Shown: positions 33,156 to 43,419, counted from the first letter of the stretch. The stretch: 64,000 bases of DNA from Bacillus sp. N13C7 (GCF_026790065.1 NZ_JALAMO010000006.1:31301-95300); one strand, 5' to 3'. The notes: generated by a model not told the origin, from the letters alone. Numbers and translations: made by a program.

Positions 33156-34052
33156 ATGAATCTTGTCATGGAAAAGACCTTTGAGCAATACGAAAAGCTG
33201 TTTTCAATGGAAGAACAGAAAAGAGAGGATGAATTTCGGTATACGATGATGAGGCCGTTTGAAAAGATGTGGAGCGCCATCCGAGTCCGCTGAAAGCAAA
33301 GGAGCCAAACGGCTATGATGTGATGATGGCTGTGAAAATGCTTGGTTATTTGGATGTCCGTGACGCTGAAACCGGGCAGAAAGCTCTAAAAATATTGAAG
33401 GAATCACATGCTGCAGAGACAGCTGAAACTGCGCTTCGGCAATGTATGCGTTTTGCTGAGCGGAAGCAACTAGGGTTGAATGCCGGCGAGATCAAATTCG
33501 GACTTTATATCGCTGATCCAAATAAGCTACAGCTGCAAAAAGGCTACTGCGGGTTTGGCGGGATACCGGGCTTTATTCATGTATGGATTGACCCGAACAG
33601 CTATAACCTGAAAAGGATTCCTTCAATTATTGCGCATGAGTTTCATCATAATTTACGGTTTTCGTATATTGATTTTCATCACGGCTCTGTGAGTGTCGGG
33701 GATTATCTTGTGATTGAAGGGTTGGCTGAGTCATTTGCCAGAGAGCTGTTTGGCGAGGAACAATTGGGTCCTTGGGTAACGCGTTTCGATCATGAGGATT
33801 TGCAATATTCCATTGATGTGATCAATGAGGTGCTGGATGTGAAAGGCTTTTCGGAAGTCAGCCGTTATATGTTTGGTGATCCAATTGCTAAAGAGCAGGG
33901 CTTTGAGCCTGCAGGATTATCGGCATTTGCGAGTTGCGGTTGGCTATCATGCCGTTCAGTCATTTATGGAGCAACAGCAAGTCACGATAAACGAGGCCAC
34001 ACGCTTAGATGCGGAGACTATTCTATCTCAGTGCGGGCTGTTTTCCAAATGA
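33156..34052 (+). pseudogene. yjfC: YjfC, DUF2268-like Zn-protease-like protein with two frameshifts
   Basis: The ATG at 33156 (MNLVMEKTFEQYEKLF), with AGGAAGGGATCAGG before it, opens a frame that stops at about 33293. The protein continues in a second frame (PLKAKEPNGYDVMM) through IIAHEFHHNLRF, an HExxH zinc-protease motif as in DUF2268. It then changes frame again near 33930 to finish as VGYHAVQSFMEQQQV to CGLFSK, stop at 34050-34052. Three frames make one protein of about 297 residues. Both breaks are short; decay or sequencing error are both possible. Confidence 0.8.
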
Positions 34053-34082
34053 AAAAAGCGTCATCTAGCGGCGCTTTTTTCT
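34051..34082 (+). terminator. Terminator between yjfC and yjgA
   Basis: GAAAAAAGCG and CGCTTTTTTC arms, usable in both directions. Confidence 0.75.
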
Positions 34083-34462
34083 TCCCAAAACAGCAGTTCT
34101 ATGGCGGCACAGGCGGCTATTCCGATTGTATATGCTTCGATATCGCTCCATAAAAAACCGTACCCCAGTACAAGTCCGCCAAGAAAAGTGTCTCTGATCC
34201 GATCAATCCATTCAGCGTGATACAGCTGGCTGCATTCAATGACAAAACAGAAAGAAAGACTGATCATCCCCGATGTCATTGTCTTCAGTTTCCGAAATAG
34301 AAACCCGCATCCCGTAAAGATCATGGCGGCCCACAGCGAGTCTCCCAAATACATGTTGACGGTAGCTGGAAGAATGTTGGAGAACGCTCTAGATCCCAGC
34401 CCCAGCCCGATGACCAGTATGGTGAAAGCTGCATATATCCATCGATTTCGATTCATTAACAA
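34061..34462 (-). CDS. yjgA: DUF2809 membrane protein YjgA
   Basis: A 133-residue integral membrane protein with four to five hydrophobic segments (YAAFTILVIGLGLGSRAF; LWAAMIFTGCGFLF; MISLSFCFVIECSQLY; FLGGLVLGYGFLW). The pattern FVIECSQLYHAEWIDRIRDTFLGG is characteristic of DUF2809. Function unknown. Start is uncertain: TTG at 34462 or ATG two codons later; the nearest purine-rich element is ACGGGGT. Converges on yjfC. Confidence 0.85.
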   Translation of the reverse strand: MLMNRNRWIYAAFTILVIGLGLGSRAFSNILPATVNMYLGDSLWAAMIFTGCGFLFRKLKTMTSGMISLSFCFVIECSQLYHAEWIDRIRDTFLGGLVLGYGFLWSDIEAYTIGIAACAAIELLFWEEKSAAR

Positions 34463-34526
34463 TTGATACCCCGTCTCGGTTGATCTCCCATGTATTGTAA
34501 GGAATATATCTTTTATTTGTCCAATA

Positions 34527-34548
34527 AAAAAGCGGCTGAACAGCCGCG
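34527..34548 (-). terminator. Terminator after yjgB
   Basis: GCGGCTG and CAGCCGC around a two-base loop, followed on the minus strand by TTTTTTATT. Confidence 0.85.
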
Positions 34549-34555
34549 AAAGGGT

Positions 34556-35131
34556 TTATTTTGCTTTTAGGTTTACATGGTCGGCGGTCTGGTCCGTGCC
34601 TATTACAAAATGGAGTTCATATTGGCCTGTATCATATACATAATCGATTTCATCGGTAAACGGAACAGTTAACACTCGATTCGCGGGACCTAATTCATTT
34701 CGCAGCACTTCCGGTGTCACCCCGCCTAAATTAAGCTGCCGCTCCACGCCGGTTCCAAAGTAGCGGATTTCTGAAATCGTCATGTCCTTATGATAGGAAA
34801 ATCCGTAGCCCGGCTGCCCCATATTCCAGTGATATAAATCAAATCGATTGTCTCCCCCCACTGGTCTTTCCGGTTCCCCTAATGCTGCATGAACATCGCC
34901 TTTTGTGCTTTTGTTAATGGTCAGACCCTGCACCTGCTGAGGCATTTCTCCTGTGTAGGCGGTGTTGTAGAGATTTTTGACAAGCTCGGCGGCTGAGTGA
35001 TTCGTATCTTCGGAGATCGTGCTTGTTTGCGTTGCTGCTTTTGCGGGAGTTGAGAAGGACGCCGCTCCAAAGCCGGAAAGAGTGCCTGTCAGTGCAGCTG
35101 CCGCGGTTAGAATAGACATTGTTTTTTTCAT
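34556..35131 (-). CDS. yjgB: Secreted DUF4309 family protein YjgB
   Basis: A 191-residue exported protein with signal peptide MKKTMSILTAAAALTGTLSG, cleaved near TPAKA (about residue 32). The mature part (LTINKSTKGDVHAALGEPERP, YHWNMGQPGYGFSYHKDM, VTPEVLRNELGPANRV) shows two SmpA/DUF4309-like repeats. Role is unknown, presumably at the cell wall or secreted. The AAGGAGGGATTAAC ribosome site decides the ATG at 35131. Confidence 0.87.
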   Translation of the reverse strand: MKKTMSILTAAAALTGTLSGFGAASFSTPAKAATQTSTISEDTNHSAAELVKNLYNTAYTGEMPQQVQGLTINKSTKGDVHAALGEPERPVGGDNRFDLYHWNMGQPGYGFSYHKDMTISEIRYFGTGVERQLNLGGVTPEVLRNELGPANRVLTVPFTDEIDYVYDTGQYELHFVIGTDQTADHVNLKAK

Positions 35132-35269
35132 GTTAATCCCTCCTTTTTCATCTCGTTTCCCGGTGTTTATGCAATAAAACATGAGAGTGCGCTTTGTATG
35201 TTTTATTGATCACGCGCAAGGGAACAGAATTAGGTAATTCGGTATATAGAGCAAGAAAGGGGAATGGAG

Positions 35270-38227
35270 ATGGCTGACAAGAAAAAAATCACTATAAACG
35301 GCGTTGAAATGGAAGCATCCGAAGAACAGACGGTGCTGCAGCTTTTAAATAACAGTTCAATTGAAGTGCCGCAAGTTTGCTATCATCCAAGCTTAGGGCC
35401 GATTGAAACATGCGATACGTGCATTGTCAGCATCAATGGCGAGCTGAAAAGATCGTGCTCCGCTGAGTTAAAGGATGGGGATGTCATTGACACGCTTTCG
35501 CCTGATGTAAAGAAAGCGCAGGTCATCGGGATGGACAAGATTTTATATAATCATGAGCTGTATTGTACAGTTTGCGATTACAACAACGGGGGATGCGAAA
35601 TACATAATACGGTGAAGGAAATGAAAATCAATCACCAAAGCATCCCGTTTGATCACAAGCCCTACCATAAGGATGAATCCCATCCGTTTTACCGCTACGA
35701 TCCGGACCAATGTATTTTGTGCGGCCGCTGTGTCGAAGCGTGCCAGGATGTTCAGGTAACTGAAACACTGACCATTGACTGGGAGCGGAAACGCCCGCGC
35801 GTCATTTGGGATAACGATGTGCCGATCAACGAGTCGTCATGTGTGTCATGCGGCCACTGTTCAACCGTCTGTCCATGCAACGCGATGATGGAAAAAGGAA
35901 TGGAAGGGGAAGCCGGATATTTAACAGGCATCAATAATGAAACCCTGCGTCCGATGATCGAGATCACAAAAGGCGTAGAGACAGGTTACGGCTCGATTCT
36001 TGCCATTTCTGATATGGAATCGGCCATGCGTGATGAACGAATCAAAAAAACGAAAACCGTCTGCACGTATTGCGGCGTCGGCTGCAGCTTTGATGTCTGG
36101 ACAAAGGGAAGAGACATTCTGAAAGTAGAGCCGCAGGAGGAGGCGCCAGCCAACGGTATTTCTACCTGTGTAAAAGGGAAGTTCGGCTGGGATTTCGTCA
36201 ACAGTGAGGAACGCCTGACAAAGCCGCTGATCCGGGAAGGCGATCATTTCCGTGAAGCAGAGTGGGAGGAGGCGTTATCGCTGATCGCCAGCAAGTTCAC
36301 CGAATTAAAAGATACCTTTGGTCCGGATTCACTTGCTTTTATTACATCGTCTAAATGTACAAACGAGGAATCCTATCTCATGCAAAAGCTGGCCAGAGGG
36401 ATCATCGGCACAAATAATGTGGACAACTGCTCGCGCTATTGCCAATCTCCTGCGACTGCCGGCCTGTTCCGGACAGTGGGCTATGGCGGTGATTCAGGAT
36501 CAATTACAGATATCGCGCAAGCGGATCTGGTTTTGATTATCGGTTCGAACACATCTGAGTCGCATCCGGTCTTGTCCACTCGGATTAAACGGGCTCATAA
36601 GCTGAGAGGGCAGAAAGTGATTGTCGCCGATATCAGAAAACACGAAATGGCAGAGCGCTCTGATTTATTTGTCCAGCCGCGTGCCGGATCAGATATCGTC
36701 TGGCTGAATGCGATCGCCAAATATTTAATTGAAAACGGCAAGGCCGATGAACGCTTTTTGCAGGAAAGAGTGAATGGCCGGGATGAATATGTAAAAAGCC
36801 TGGCGCCGTACACACTTGAATATGCCGAGGAGAAAACCGGAATCGATCAAGAAACCCTTATCCAAATGGCGGAGATGATTGGCCAAGCTGACAGTGTGTG
36901 CGCATTGTGGGCGATGGGCGTGACACAGCATATTGGCGGAAGCGACACGAGCACGGCAATCTCTAATCTGCTGCTTGTGACAGGAAACTACGGAAAACCG
37001 GGAGCGGGCTCATACCCATTGCGCGGCCATAACAACGTACAGGGAGCGAGTGACTTCGGAAGCATGCCTGACAGACTGCCGGGCTATGAAAAAGTGACGG
37101 ACGAACAAGTCCGCCAAAAATACGAGCAGGCGTGGGGTGTGCCGCTGCCGAAGGAGCCGGGCATGACCAATCACGAGATGATTGAAAAAATCCATTCCGG
37201 CCAGTTGAAAGCAATGTATGTAAAAGGTGAAGAAATGGGACTGGTCGATTCCAATATTAATCATGTACATTCCGCCTTTGAAAAGCTTGATTTCTTTGTG
37301 GTGCAGGACATTTTCCTTTCACGTACAGCCGAGTTTGCTGATGTGGTTCTTCCAGCGAGCCCGAGCCTTGAAAAAGAGGGAACCTTTACAAACACAGAAC
37401 GCCGGATTCAGCGTCTGTATCAGGTGTTTGAACCGCTGGGCCAATCAAAGCCTGACTGGCAGATTATTATGGAGGTTGCCAATAAGCTTGGCGCTGGCTG
37501 GCACTATGAGCACCCTGCTGACATTATGGAGGAAGCAGCCAAGCTGTCTCCGATTTATGCCGGCGTCACCTATGAACGGCTTGAAGGCTACAATTCCCTG
37601 CAATGGCCTGTAAGCGCTGATGGAAAGGATTCGCCTTTGCTCTTTACCGAGCGCTTTCCTTTCCCGGACGGAAAAGCCATTCTTTATCCTGTTCAGTGGA
37701 CGGAGCCTGAAGAGTTCGGCGAGGAATATGATATCCATGTCAACAATGGGCGGCTCTTGGAGCACTTCCACGAGGGGAACCTGACCTACAAATCAAAAGG
37801 GATTTCCGAGAAAACACCGGAAGTGTTCCTAGAAATTTCTCCTGAGCTTGCGGCAGAAAGAGGGATTCAGGACGGAACCCTTGTCAGACTCACATCGCCT
37901 TTTGGAAATGTCAAAGTGAAGTGCTTGATCACTGATCGTGTCAAAGGGAAGGAAGTATACCTGCCCATGAATGATTCAGGGGAAGCGGCGATCAACCTGT
38001 TAACAGGCAGCCATGCCGATAAGGATACTGATACGCCTGCTTACAAAGAAACATCAGCCAAAATGGAAATTTTGAAGCGCGACGGGAACAATCCACTGCC
38101 TAAGATCAATCACCGCAATGGCAATCCGCAGCCGCAAATCGGTGTGCAGGTACAAAAGAAATGGGCGAGGAAGGATTATATTTTCCCTGGTGACGCCGTG
38201 AAAAGGGGGATTGGGCACCATGGCTAA
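35270..38227 (+). CDS. yjgC: Formate dehydrogenase-like molybdopterin oxidoreductase YjgC
   Basis: A 985-residue catalytic subunit of the formate dehydrogenase (FdhA/FdhF) group, probably cytoplasmic. Order: 2Fe-2S domain (about 1-80), His/Cys cluster ([11 protein letters not shown]), two 4Fe-4S sites ([22 protein letters not shown]), then the molybdopterin domain starting [26 protein letters not shown] holds the cysteine that ligates molybdenum. The first ATG (35264) overlaps the ribosome site; the second (35270) is better spaced. YjgD overlaps its end. Electron acceptor is not shown by the sequence. Confidence 0.92.
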   Translation: MADKKKITINGVEMEASEEQTVLQLLNNSSIEVPQVCYHPSLGPIETCDTCIVSINGELKRSCSAELKDGDVIDTLSPDVKKAQVIGMDKILYNHELYCTVCDYNNGGCEIHNTVKEMKINHQSIPFDHKPYHKDESHPFYRYDPDQCILCGRCVEACQDVQVTETLTIDWERKRPRVIWDNDVPINESSCVSCGHCSTVCPCNAMMEKGMEGEAGYLTGINNETLRPMIEITKGVETGYGSILAISDMESAMRDERIKKTKTVCTYCGVGCSFDVWTKGRDILKVEPQEEAPANGISTCVKGKFGWDFVNSEERLTKPLIREGDHFREAEWEEALSLIASKFTELKDTFGPDSLAFITSSKCTNEESYLMQKLARGIIGTNNVDNCSRYCQSPATAGLFRTVGYGGDSGSITDIAQADLVLIIGSNTSESHPVLSTRIKRAHKLRGQKVIVADIRKHEMAERSDLFVQPRAGSDIVWLNAIAKYLIENGKADERFLQERVNGRDEYVKSLAPYTLEYAEEKTGIDQETLIQMAEMIGQADSVCALWAMGVTQHIGGSDTSTAISNLLLVTGNYGKPGAGSYPLRGHNNVQGASDFGSMPDRLPGYEKVTDEQVRQKYEQAWGVPLPKEPGMTNHEMIEKIHSGQLKAMYVKGEEMGLVDSNINHVHSAFEKLDFFVVQDIFLSRTAEFADVVLPASPSLEKEGTFTNTERRIQRLYQVFEPLGQSKPDWQIIMEVANKLGAGWHYEHPADIMEEAAKLSPIYAGVTYERLEGYNSLQWPVSADGKDSPLLFTERFPFPDGKAILYPVQWTEPEEFGEEYDIHVNNGRLLEHFHEGNLTYKSKGISEKTPEVFLEISPELAAERGIQDGTLVRLTSPFGNVKVKCLITDRVKGKEVYLPMNDSGEAAINLLTGSHADKDTDTPAYKETSAKMEILKRDGNNPLPKINHRNGNPQPQIGVQVQKKWARKDYIFPGDAVKRGIGHHG

Positions 38228-38780
38228 AGCGATTAAACGAATTCAAAAAATCGAGGTAACCGAAGAGGATCAGCGAAAGCGTGATTTGAGGGAAATTGAA
38301 GATGCTCTAGTTGACCATAAAGAAGCGATTCTCGAAACCTTGCATATGCTCGGCCATATGAACGAGCGCGGCGTGCTGCCATTGCTGCGCGGCCTTTTTG
38401 GCCAAGGAGATAAAGTTCTTGACATCTTAGTGAAAAAGGCTGATACAGAGGAAACGGCCAACACATTGAAAAATCTATTGCTTCTGTTTGGAACCCTCGG
38501 CATGCTGGACGTGAAACAGCTGGAGCCTCTCATTTTGAAAGTGAATGCGGGAGTGGCAAACGCGGTGGAGCAGAAGGACAGGGAAGAAAAGACAGGGTAT
38601 TTTGATATCATCCGTTCGCTCAAAGACCCGGAAATCAACAAATCAATTACACTGCTCTTTTCCTTTTTAAAAGGAATGGGACAAGATACAAAGGAGCTGG
38701 AACGCACGACGCAGCCTCCAGAACACCAAAAACATCATCAGGAACCCCGCGCAAAAAGGGGGATGAATAAGCGAGATTGA
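38220..38780 (+). CDS. yjgD: DUF1641 protein YjgD
   Basis: A 186-residue helical protein of the DUF1641 family, which accompanies formate dehydrogenase-like enzymes and NADH dehydrogenases in Bacillus. The conserved core is [24 protein letters not shown] and a later [18 protein letters not shown]. It overlaps the end of yjgC by 8 bp, with GGGGGATTGGG before the ATG, so the two products probably act together. A second DUF1641 protein (YjlC) sits beside ndh in this window. Confidence 0.9.
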   Translation: MAKAIKRIQKIEVTEEDQRKRDLREIEDALVDHKEAILETLHMLGHMNERGVLPLLRGLFGQGDKVLDILVKKADTEETANTLKNLLLLFGTLGMLDVKQLEPLILKVNAGVANAVEQKDREEKTGYFDIIRSLKDPEINKSITLLFSFLKGMGQDTKELERTTQPPEHQKHHQEPRAKRGMNKRD

Positions 38781-38787
38781 CCACCCG

Positions 38788-38820
38788 CCCGAGCCGGCTT
38801 CAGCCAGCTCGGGTTTTTTG
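38788..38820 (+). terminator. Terminator after yjgD
   Basis: CCCGAGC and GCTCGGG arms followed by six T residues. Confidence 0.87.
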
Positions 38821-38977
38821 ATGAAAAGGCCTAATGGACTAGTCGAAAATGTTCAAATACTAGAAATTAGTAAGTTTGTGATGAATGAGATAAAAATAAT
38901 CGTTACTTTCTTACCTGTTAAGAAAAGGAAAAATCTGATTATAATAGAAATCGATTACTTTAGATGGGGGAACAGTC

Positions 38978-39619
38978 ATGAAAAAAGTCTTATTACTACT
39001 GTTTGTCTTGACGATCGGGTTAGCGCTTTCTGCGTGCAGCCAATCGAGCGATGCGTCAGAGAAGGAAAAACCGAAAGAAAAAAAATCACAAGAAGAGCTT
39101 GAAAAGGAACTTGATAAGGAATTGAAAGAAGGCGGTGAGCCGAAGACCAAAAAAGATGATCAAATACATAAAATAGGAGAAACATTTAAAGCAGGACATA
39201 CGAATTTTACAGTGAATAAAGTTGATAGAGTGCAAAAAGGTGAATATATGAATGTTGGCGGAGCTGTAAATGAGGAGACAAAAACAATAAAAGATGATGA
39301 GGAACGGCTTATTATAGAAGTTACGATGGAAAATATAGGGAAAGGTTCAATAAGCTACAATTTTATCGGGTTTGATTTAAGAGATAAGAATGATCAATCA
39401 GTGCGGCCTGTTTTTTCTATAGAAGAGAAGGGCAGAATCCTTATGGGAGGAACACTAGTATCGGGGAAAAAGGTTACAGGTGTACTCAGTTATGTCATCC
39501 CTAAAGGAGAACAGAAACATTACACACTGGTATATAATCCGTTTTTAGCTGATACAAATAGCAGTAATGCAGAAGAGAGAGTAAAGGACGATATTGATTA
39601 CTTGGTGAAGTTAGATTAG
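38978..39619 (+). CDS. yjhA: Lipoprotein with DUF4352-like domain YjhA
   Basis: A 213-residue lipoprotein. The signal sequence ends in the lipobox LSAC (lipidated Cys near 20). A Lys/Glu-rich spacer (25-60) leads to a beta-rich DUF4352-type domain (IGETFKAGHTNFTVNKVDRVQ to YTLVYNPFL). It is tethered outside the membrane. Function unknown. The ATG at 38978 follows TGGGGGAACAG; a TATAAT near 38937 is the likely -10. Confidence 0.87.
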   Translation: MKKVLLLLFVLTIGLALSACSQSSDASEKEKPKEKKSQEELEKELDKELKEGGEPKTKKDDQIHKIGETFKAGHTNFTVNKVDRVQKGEYMNVGGAVNEETKTIKDDEERLIIEVTMENIGKGSISYNFIGFDLRDKNDQSVRPVFSIEEKGRILMGGTLVSGKKVTGVLSYVIPKGEQKHYTLVYNPFLADTNSSNAEERVKDDIDYLVKLD

Positions 39620-39633
39620 AAGCTAATTTACAG

Positions 39634-39670
39634 TTGCACGTTTTCATCTGTGGAAAACGTGCATTTTTTA
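39634..39670 (+). terminator. Terminator after yjhA
   Basis: GCACGTTTTC and GAAAACGTGC arms followed by ATTTTTTAT. Confidence 0.88.
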
Positions 39671-39696
39671 TAGCGAAACTTGACTTGAAAGGATGA

Positions 39697-40323
39697 GTGA
39701 TAAAAGTGCAAGTCAAATGGCTGGAACGGGCGCAGCGGATTCGGGCGATCGCACAGGCGGGGCTCGCTTTTTCCAAGGATGTGTATGACAGAGAAAGGTA
39801 CGAAGAGCTGATGAGGATCAGCGCAGAAATGATGGCGGATTACTCAAAGACGGACATTGAAGTGGTCACTGATTTATGGAAAGGCGAGAAAGGCTATCCG
39901 ACACCAAAAGCGGATGTTCGTGCCGCTGTATTCCGAGAGAATCAGATTTTGCTTGTCCGGGAGATACATGATGAGCTGTGGTCGCTGCCGGGCGGATTTT
40001 GCGAGATTGGTTTATCACCAGCTGAAAACGTAGTCAAGGAAATCAAAGAAGAGTCGGGGTACGATACAGAACCGTCTCGATTGCTGGCCGTACTGGACAG
40101 CCAAAAACACCCTCATCCGCCTCAGCCTTATCATTATTATAAAATCTTCATTGAATGCAGGATGACGGGCGGGCAGGGGGAAACAGGATTTGAGACGAAC
40201 CATGCCGCTTTTTTTCCAGAAGACAGGCTCCCGCCGCTTTCTCCAAAACGAAACACACCCTCACAGCTCTGCATGCTGTTTGACTTTTTGCGCCATCCGG
40301 ACAAAAAAGCGATATTTGACTAA
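39697..40323 (+). CDS. yjhB: Nudix hydrolase YjhB
   Basis: A 208-residue Nudix hydrolase. The Nudix box is GGFCEIGLSPAENVVKEIKEESGYD at about residues 98-122, matching GX5EX7REUXEEXGU except Lys for Arg. An N-terminal helical extension (1-65) is the YjhB-type domain found in ADP-ribose pyrophosphatase-like members. Substrate is unknown, probably a nucleoside diphosphate derivative. The start is GTG at 39697, or GTG at 39706; AAAGGAT at 39688 lies between ideal distances to both. Confidence 0.87.
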   Translation: MIKVQVKWLERAQRIRAIAQAGLAFSKDVYDRERYEELMRISAEMMADYSKTDIEVVTDLWKGEKGYPTPKADVRAAVFRENQILLVREIHDELWSLPGGFCEIGLSPAENVVKEIKEESGYDTEPSRLLAVLDSQKHPHPPQPYHYYKIFIECRMTGGQGETGFETNHAAFFPEDRLPPLSPKRNTPSQLCMLFDFLRHPDKKAIFD

Positions 40324-40325
40324 GC

Positions 40326-40358
40326 AAAAAAAGAGCCCTAAAGGCTCTTTTTTTATAG
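40326..40358 (+). terminator. Bidirectional terminator between yjhB and yjiA
   Basis: AAAAAGAGCC and GGCTCTTTTT around a five-base loop; A- and T-runs on both flanks. Confidence 0.87.
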
Positions 40359-40631
40359 CGCAATATGTTTTTCGTTGCCAAGTTTCAGAAGGGTCAAAAT
40401 AGAATCGGCTTGTTTATGGCCGAGTTTTTGCTTTAATTTGTTTTCTTCAACTAATCGGCTGCCATAAATCTCGACAGAAGCCTTGTCGACGACAGTATGC
40501 CAGTTTTCCTGCTTTTTTCCCTCAACAAGCGGTTTTCCGTGTCTCTCAGAAAAAGAGAACACAAATAATACAAATGCAAGTGAAAGTAGGATGCCGACAA
40601 CTTGTTTTTTGAAATTGGTCTGTGCTGCCAT
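40353..40631 (-). CDS. yjiA: Small single-pass membrane protein YjiA
   Basis: A 92-residue protein with one N-terminal membrane helix (about 10-27, VVGILLSLAFVLFVFSF) and a basic soluble part rich in Lys (KKQENWHTVVDKASVEIYGSRLVEENKLKQ when read in pieces). No domain recognised. The ATG at 40631 follows GGTGAAGGAGAG. Name from position between yjhB and yjiB. Confidence 0.8.
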   Translation of the reverse strand: MAAQTNFKKQVVGILLSLAFVLFVFSFSERHGKPLVEGKKQENWHTVVDKASVEIYGSRLVEENKLKQKLGHKQADSILTLLKLGNEKHIAL

Positions 40632-40883
40632 GTTGTTCTCTCCTTCACCTTTTACCTTCTATTTAATCATAGATCCAGCTTATTTTACATAATGGGAAAG
40701 TCATTTTTGGAGTTAGTGCATTTGGTTGAAAACAGGGATATTTTTTGAGCGGAGCGGTGTAATTGAATGCATATTGGATTTGTGTGCTTATGCCTAAGGT
40801 CACGTTGTGAGCCAAAACAGCAGTGCAGAATAGAAAAAAATTGAAAGATTATGGTAAGATGAACGAAATTCGAGGGGGAATAT

Positions 40884-40976
40884 ATGATGCCTGCATCGGA
40901 CATCATGATCGCCTGCCTGCTGTTATTGATCTGTCTATATTTGATTGTCCCTCTCTTTTTCGAAAGCGGGAGGTGA
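40884..40976 (+). CDS. 30-residue single-span membrane peptide, unlisted small gene
   Basis: ATG at 40884 behind a strong GAGGGGGAATAT ribosome site opens MMPASDIMIACLL followed by a hydrophobic segment LLICLYLIVPLFF and a short ESGR tail. The ribosome site and one clean membrane helix support a real small gene about 45 bp before the P450 gene yjiB, possibly co-transcribed with it. I do not recognise the peptide; function unknown. Confidence 0.6.
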   Translation: MMPASDIMIACLLLLICLYLIVPLFFESGR

Positions 40977-41020
40977 AGAAAGACGTCAATTGCTGAATTC
41001 TTTCAAGGGAGTGACAATAC

Positions 41021-42211
41021 ATGAATGTGTTAAACCGACGGCAAGCCTTGCAGCGAGCGCTGCTTAATGGAAAAAACAAACAGGATGCATATCATCCGTT
41101 TCCATGGTACGAATCGATGAGAAAGGAAGCGCCTGTTTCCTATGATGAAGAAAATCAAGTGTGGAGCGTTTTTCTTTATGATGATGTCAAAAAAGTTATT
41201 GGGGATAAAGAGGTGTTTTCCAGTTATATGCCGCAGCAGTCAAGCGTTATTGGGAATTCCATCATAAATATGGACCCGCCAAGGCATACGCAAATCCGTT
41301 CTGTTGTGAATAAAGCGTTCACACCGCGTGTGATGAAGCAATGGGAACCGAGAATTCAGGAAATCACAGATGAACTGATTCAAAAATGGCAGGGGCGAAG
41401 CGAGTTTGACCTTGTTCATGATTTTTCATACCCGCTTCCGGTTATCGTGATATCTGAGCTGCTGGGAGTGCCTTCAGAGCATATGGATCAGTTCAAAGCA
41501 TGGTCTGATCTTCTGGTCAGCACACCGAAGGATCTGAGTGAAGAAGCTGAAAAAGCCTTTTTGGAAGAACGAAACAAGTGTGAGGAAGAACTGGCGGCGT
41601 TTTTTGCCGGCATCATAGAAGAAAAGCGAAACAAACCGGCACAGGACATCATTTCAATTTTGGTGAAAGCGGAAGAAACAGGCGAGAAGCTGTCAGGTGA
41701 AGAGCTGATTCCGTTTTGTACACTGCTGCTGGTGGCCGGGAATGAAACCACAACAAACCTGATTTCAAATGCGATGTACAGCATATTGGAAACGCCGGAT
41801 ATCTACGATGAACTGCGCAGCCATCCTGAACTGGTGCCTCAGGCAGTGGAAGAAACCCTGCGTTTCAGGGCGCCGGCACCGGTTTTGAGGCGCATTGCCA
41901 AGCGGGATACGGAGATCGGAGGGCATCTGATTAAAGAAGGTGATATGGTTCTGGCCTTTGTGGCATCAGCAAATCGTGATGAATCGAAGTTTGACAGGGC
42001 GCACACGTTTGATATCCGCCGCCACCCCAATCCGCATATTGCGTTTGGCCATGGCATTCATTTTTGTCTTGGGGCACCGCTTGCCCGTCTTGAAGCAACG
42101 ATCGCTTTAACGTCTTTGATTACTGCTTTTCCGCATATGGAGTTTGTCAGTATCACTCCGATTGAAAACAGCGTGATATACGGATTAAAGAGCTTCCGTG
42201 TGAAAATGTAA
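41021..42211 (+). CDS. yjiB: Cytochrome P450 CYP109B1 (YjiB)
   Basis: A 396-residue soluble bacterial P450. Visible motifs: I-helix AGNETTTN (about residue 241), ExxR as EETLR (near 279-283), and the heme loop FGHGIHFCLG with the thiolate Cys349. The B. subtilis enzyme hydroxylates fatty acids, terpenoids such as valencene, and steroids in vitro; its natural substrate is unclear. It needs external redox partners, none of which are adjacent. The ATG at 41021 follows AAGGGAGTGAC; the glycosyltransferase yjiC lies 22 bp downstream. Confidence 0.95.
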   Translation: MNVLNRRQALQRALLNGKNKQDAYHPFPWYESMRKEAPVSYDEENQVWSVFLYDDVKKVIGDKEVFSSYMPQQSSVIGNSIINMDPPRHTQIRSVVNKAFTPRVMKQWEPRIQEITDELIQKWQGRSEFDLVHDFSYPLPVIVISELLGVPSEHMDQFKAWSDLLVSTPKDLSEEAEKAFLEERNKCEEELAAFFAGIIEEKRNKPAQDIISILVKAEETGEKLSGEELIPFCTLLLVAGNETTTNLISNAMYSILETPDIYDELRSHPELVPQAVEETLRFRAPAPVLRRIAKRDTEIGGHLIKEGDMVLAFVASANRDESKFDRAHTFDIRRHPNPHIAFGHGIHFCLGAPLARLEATIALTSLITAFPHMEFVSITPIENSVIYGLKSFRVKM

Positions 42212-42233
42212 TAGATAAGGAGACTGGAGATTT

Positions 42234-43412
42234 ATGAAAAAATACCATATTTCGATGATTAATATCCCGGCGTACGGACATGTCAATCCTACGCTCGCTT
42301 TAGTAGAGAAGCTTTGTGAGAAAGGGCATCGCGTCACGTATGCGACGACTGAGGAGTTCGCATCTGCTGTTCAGCAAGCCGGTGCAGAAGCATTGATCTA
42401 TCATACATCCCTGAATATTGATCCTAAGCAAATCAGGGAGCTGATGGAAAAAAATGAAACACCAATCAGTCTATTAAAAGAATCACTAAGCATTCTGCCG
42501 CAGCTTGAGGCGTTATATCAGAATGATCATCCTGATCTGATTGTCTATGATTTTATTGCGCTAGCGGGAAAATTGTTTGCTGACAAGCTTCATGTACCGG
42601 TCATCAAGCTCTGTTCCTCATATGCCCAAAATGAATCCTTTCAGCTAGGAAATGAAGACATGCTGTTAAAAATGAAAGAAGCAGAGGCTGAATTTAGAGC
42701 CTACTTGGAGCAAGAGCAATTGCCGGCTGTTTCATTTGAACAGTTAGCTGTGCCGGAAGCATTAAATATTGTCTTTATGCCGAAGTCTTTTCAGATTCAG
42801 CATGAGACGTTCGATGACCGTTTCTGTTTTGTCGGCCCATCCCTTGGAAAACGCACGGAACAGGAAAGCCTGTTGATCGAAAAGGATGATCGCCCAGTTA
42901 TGCTGATTTCATTGGGAACGGCGTTTAACGCATGGCCGGAGTTTTATAAGATGTGCATTGAGGCATTTCAGAATTCTTCATGGCAAGTGATTATGTCCGT
43001 CGGGAAAACGATTGATCCTGAAAGCCTGGATGAGATCCCTGCTAACTTTACCGTTCGTCAAAGTGTGCCTCAGCTTGAGGTGTTGGCAAAAGCCGATTTG
43101 TTTATTTCTCATGGCGGGATGAACAGTACGATGGAAGCGATGAATGCCGGTGTGCCGCTCGTCGTCATTCCGCAAATGTATGAGCAGGAGCTCACTGCCA
43201 AGCGTGTCGATGAATTAGGCCTTGGCGTTTATTTGCCGAAAGAGGAAGTGACGGTTTCCAGACTGCAGGAAGCGGTGCAGGCGGTAGCAGGTGATCAAGA
43301 GGTGCTCAGCCGCGTCAAGAATATGCAAAAGGATGTAAAAGAAGCAGGCGGAGCTGAGCGTGCGGCAGCTGAGATTGAAGCGTTTATGAAAAAATCCGCT
43401 GTACCGCAGTAA
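42234..43412 (+). CDS. yjiC: UDP-glycosyltransferase YjiC
   Basis: A 392-residue GT1-family (GT-B fold) glycosyltransferase of the macrolide/flavonoid type. The N-terminal acceptor domain begins ISMINIPAYGHVNPTLALVE. The C-terminal donor site has FISHGGMNSTMEAMNAGVPLVVIPQMYEQ, the MGT signature, at about residues 288-320. B. subtilis YjiC is known for broad in vitro acceptor range. Pairing with P450 YjiB suggests hydroxylation then glucosylation of a small molecule (inference). The ATG at 42234 follows ATAAGGAGACTGGAG. Confidence 0.93.
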   Translation: MKKYHISMINIPAYGHVNPTLALVEKLCEKGHRVTYATTEEFASAVQQAGAEALIYHTSLNIDPKQIRELMEKNETPISLLKESLSILPQLEALYQNDHPDLIVYDFIALAGKLFADKLHVPVIKLCSSYAQNESFQLGNEDMLLKMKEAEAEFRAYLEQEQLPAVSFEQLAVPEALNIVFMPKSFQIQHETFDDRFCFVGPSLGKRTEQESLLIEKDDRPVMLISLGTAFNAWPEFYKMCIEAFQNSSWQVIMSVGKTIDPESLDEIPANFTVRQSVPQLEVLAKADLFISHGGMNSTMEAMNAGVPLVVIPQMYEQELTAKRVDELGLGVYLPKEEVTVSRLQEAVQAVAGDQEVLSRVKNMQKDVKEAGGAERAAAEIEAFMKKSAVPQ

Positions 43413-43419
43413 ACATAAG

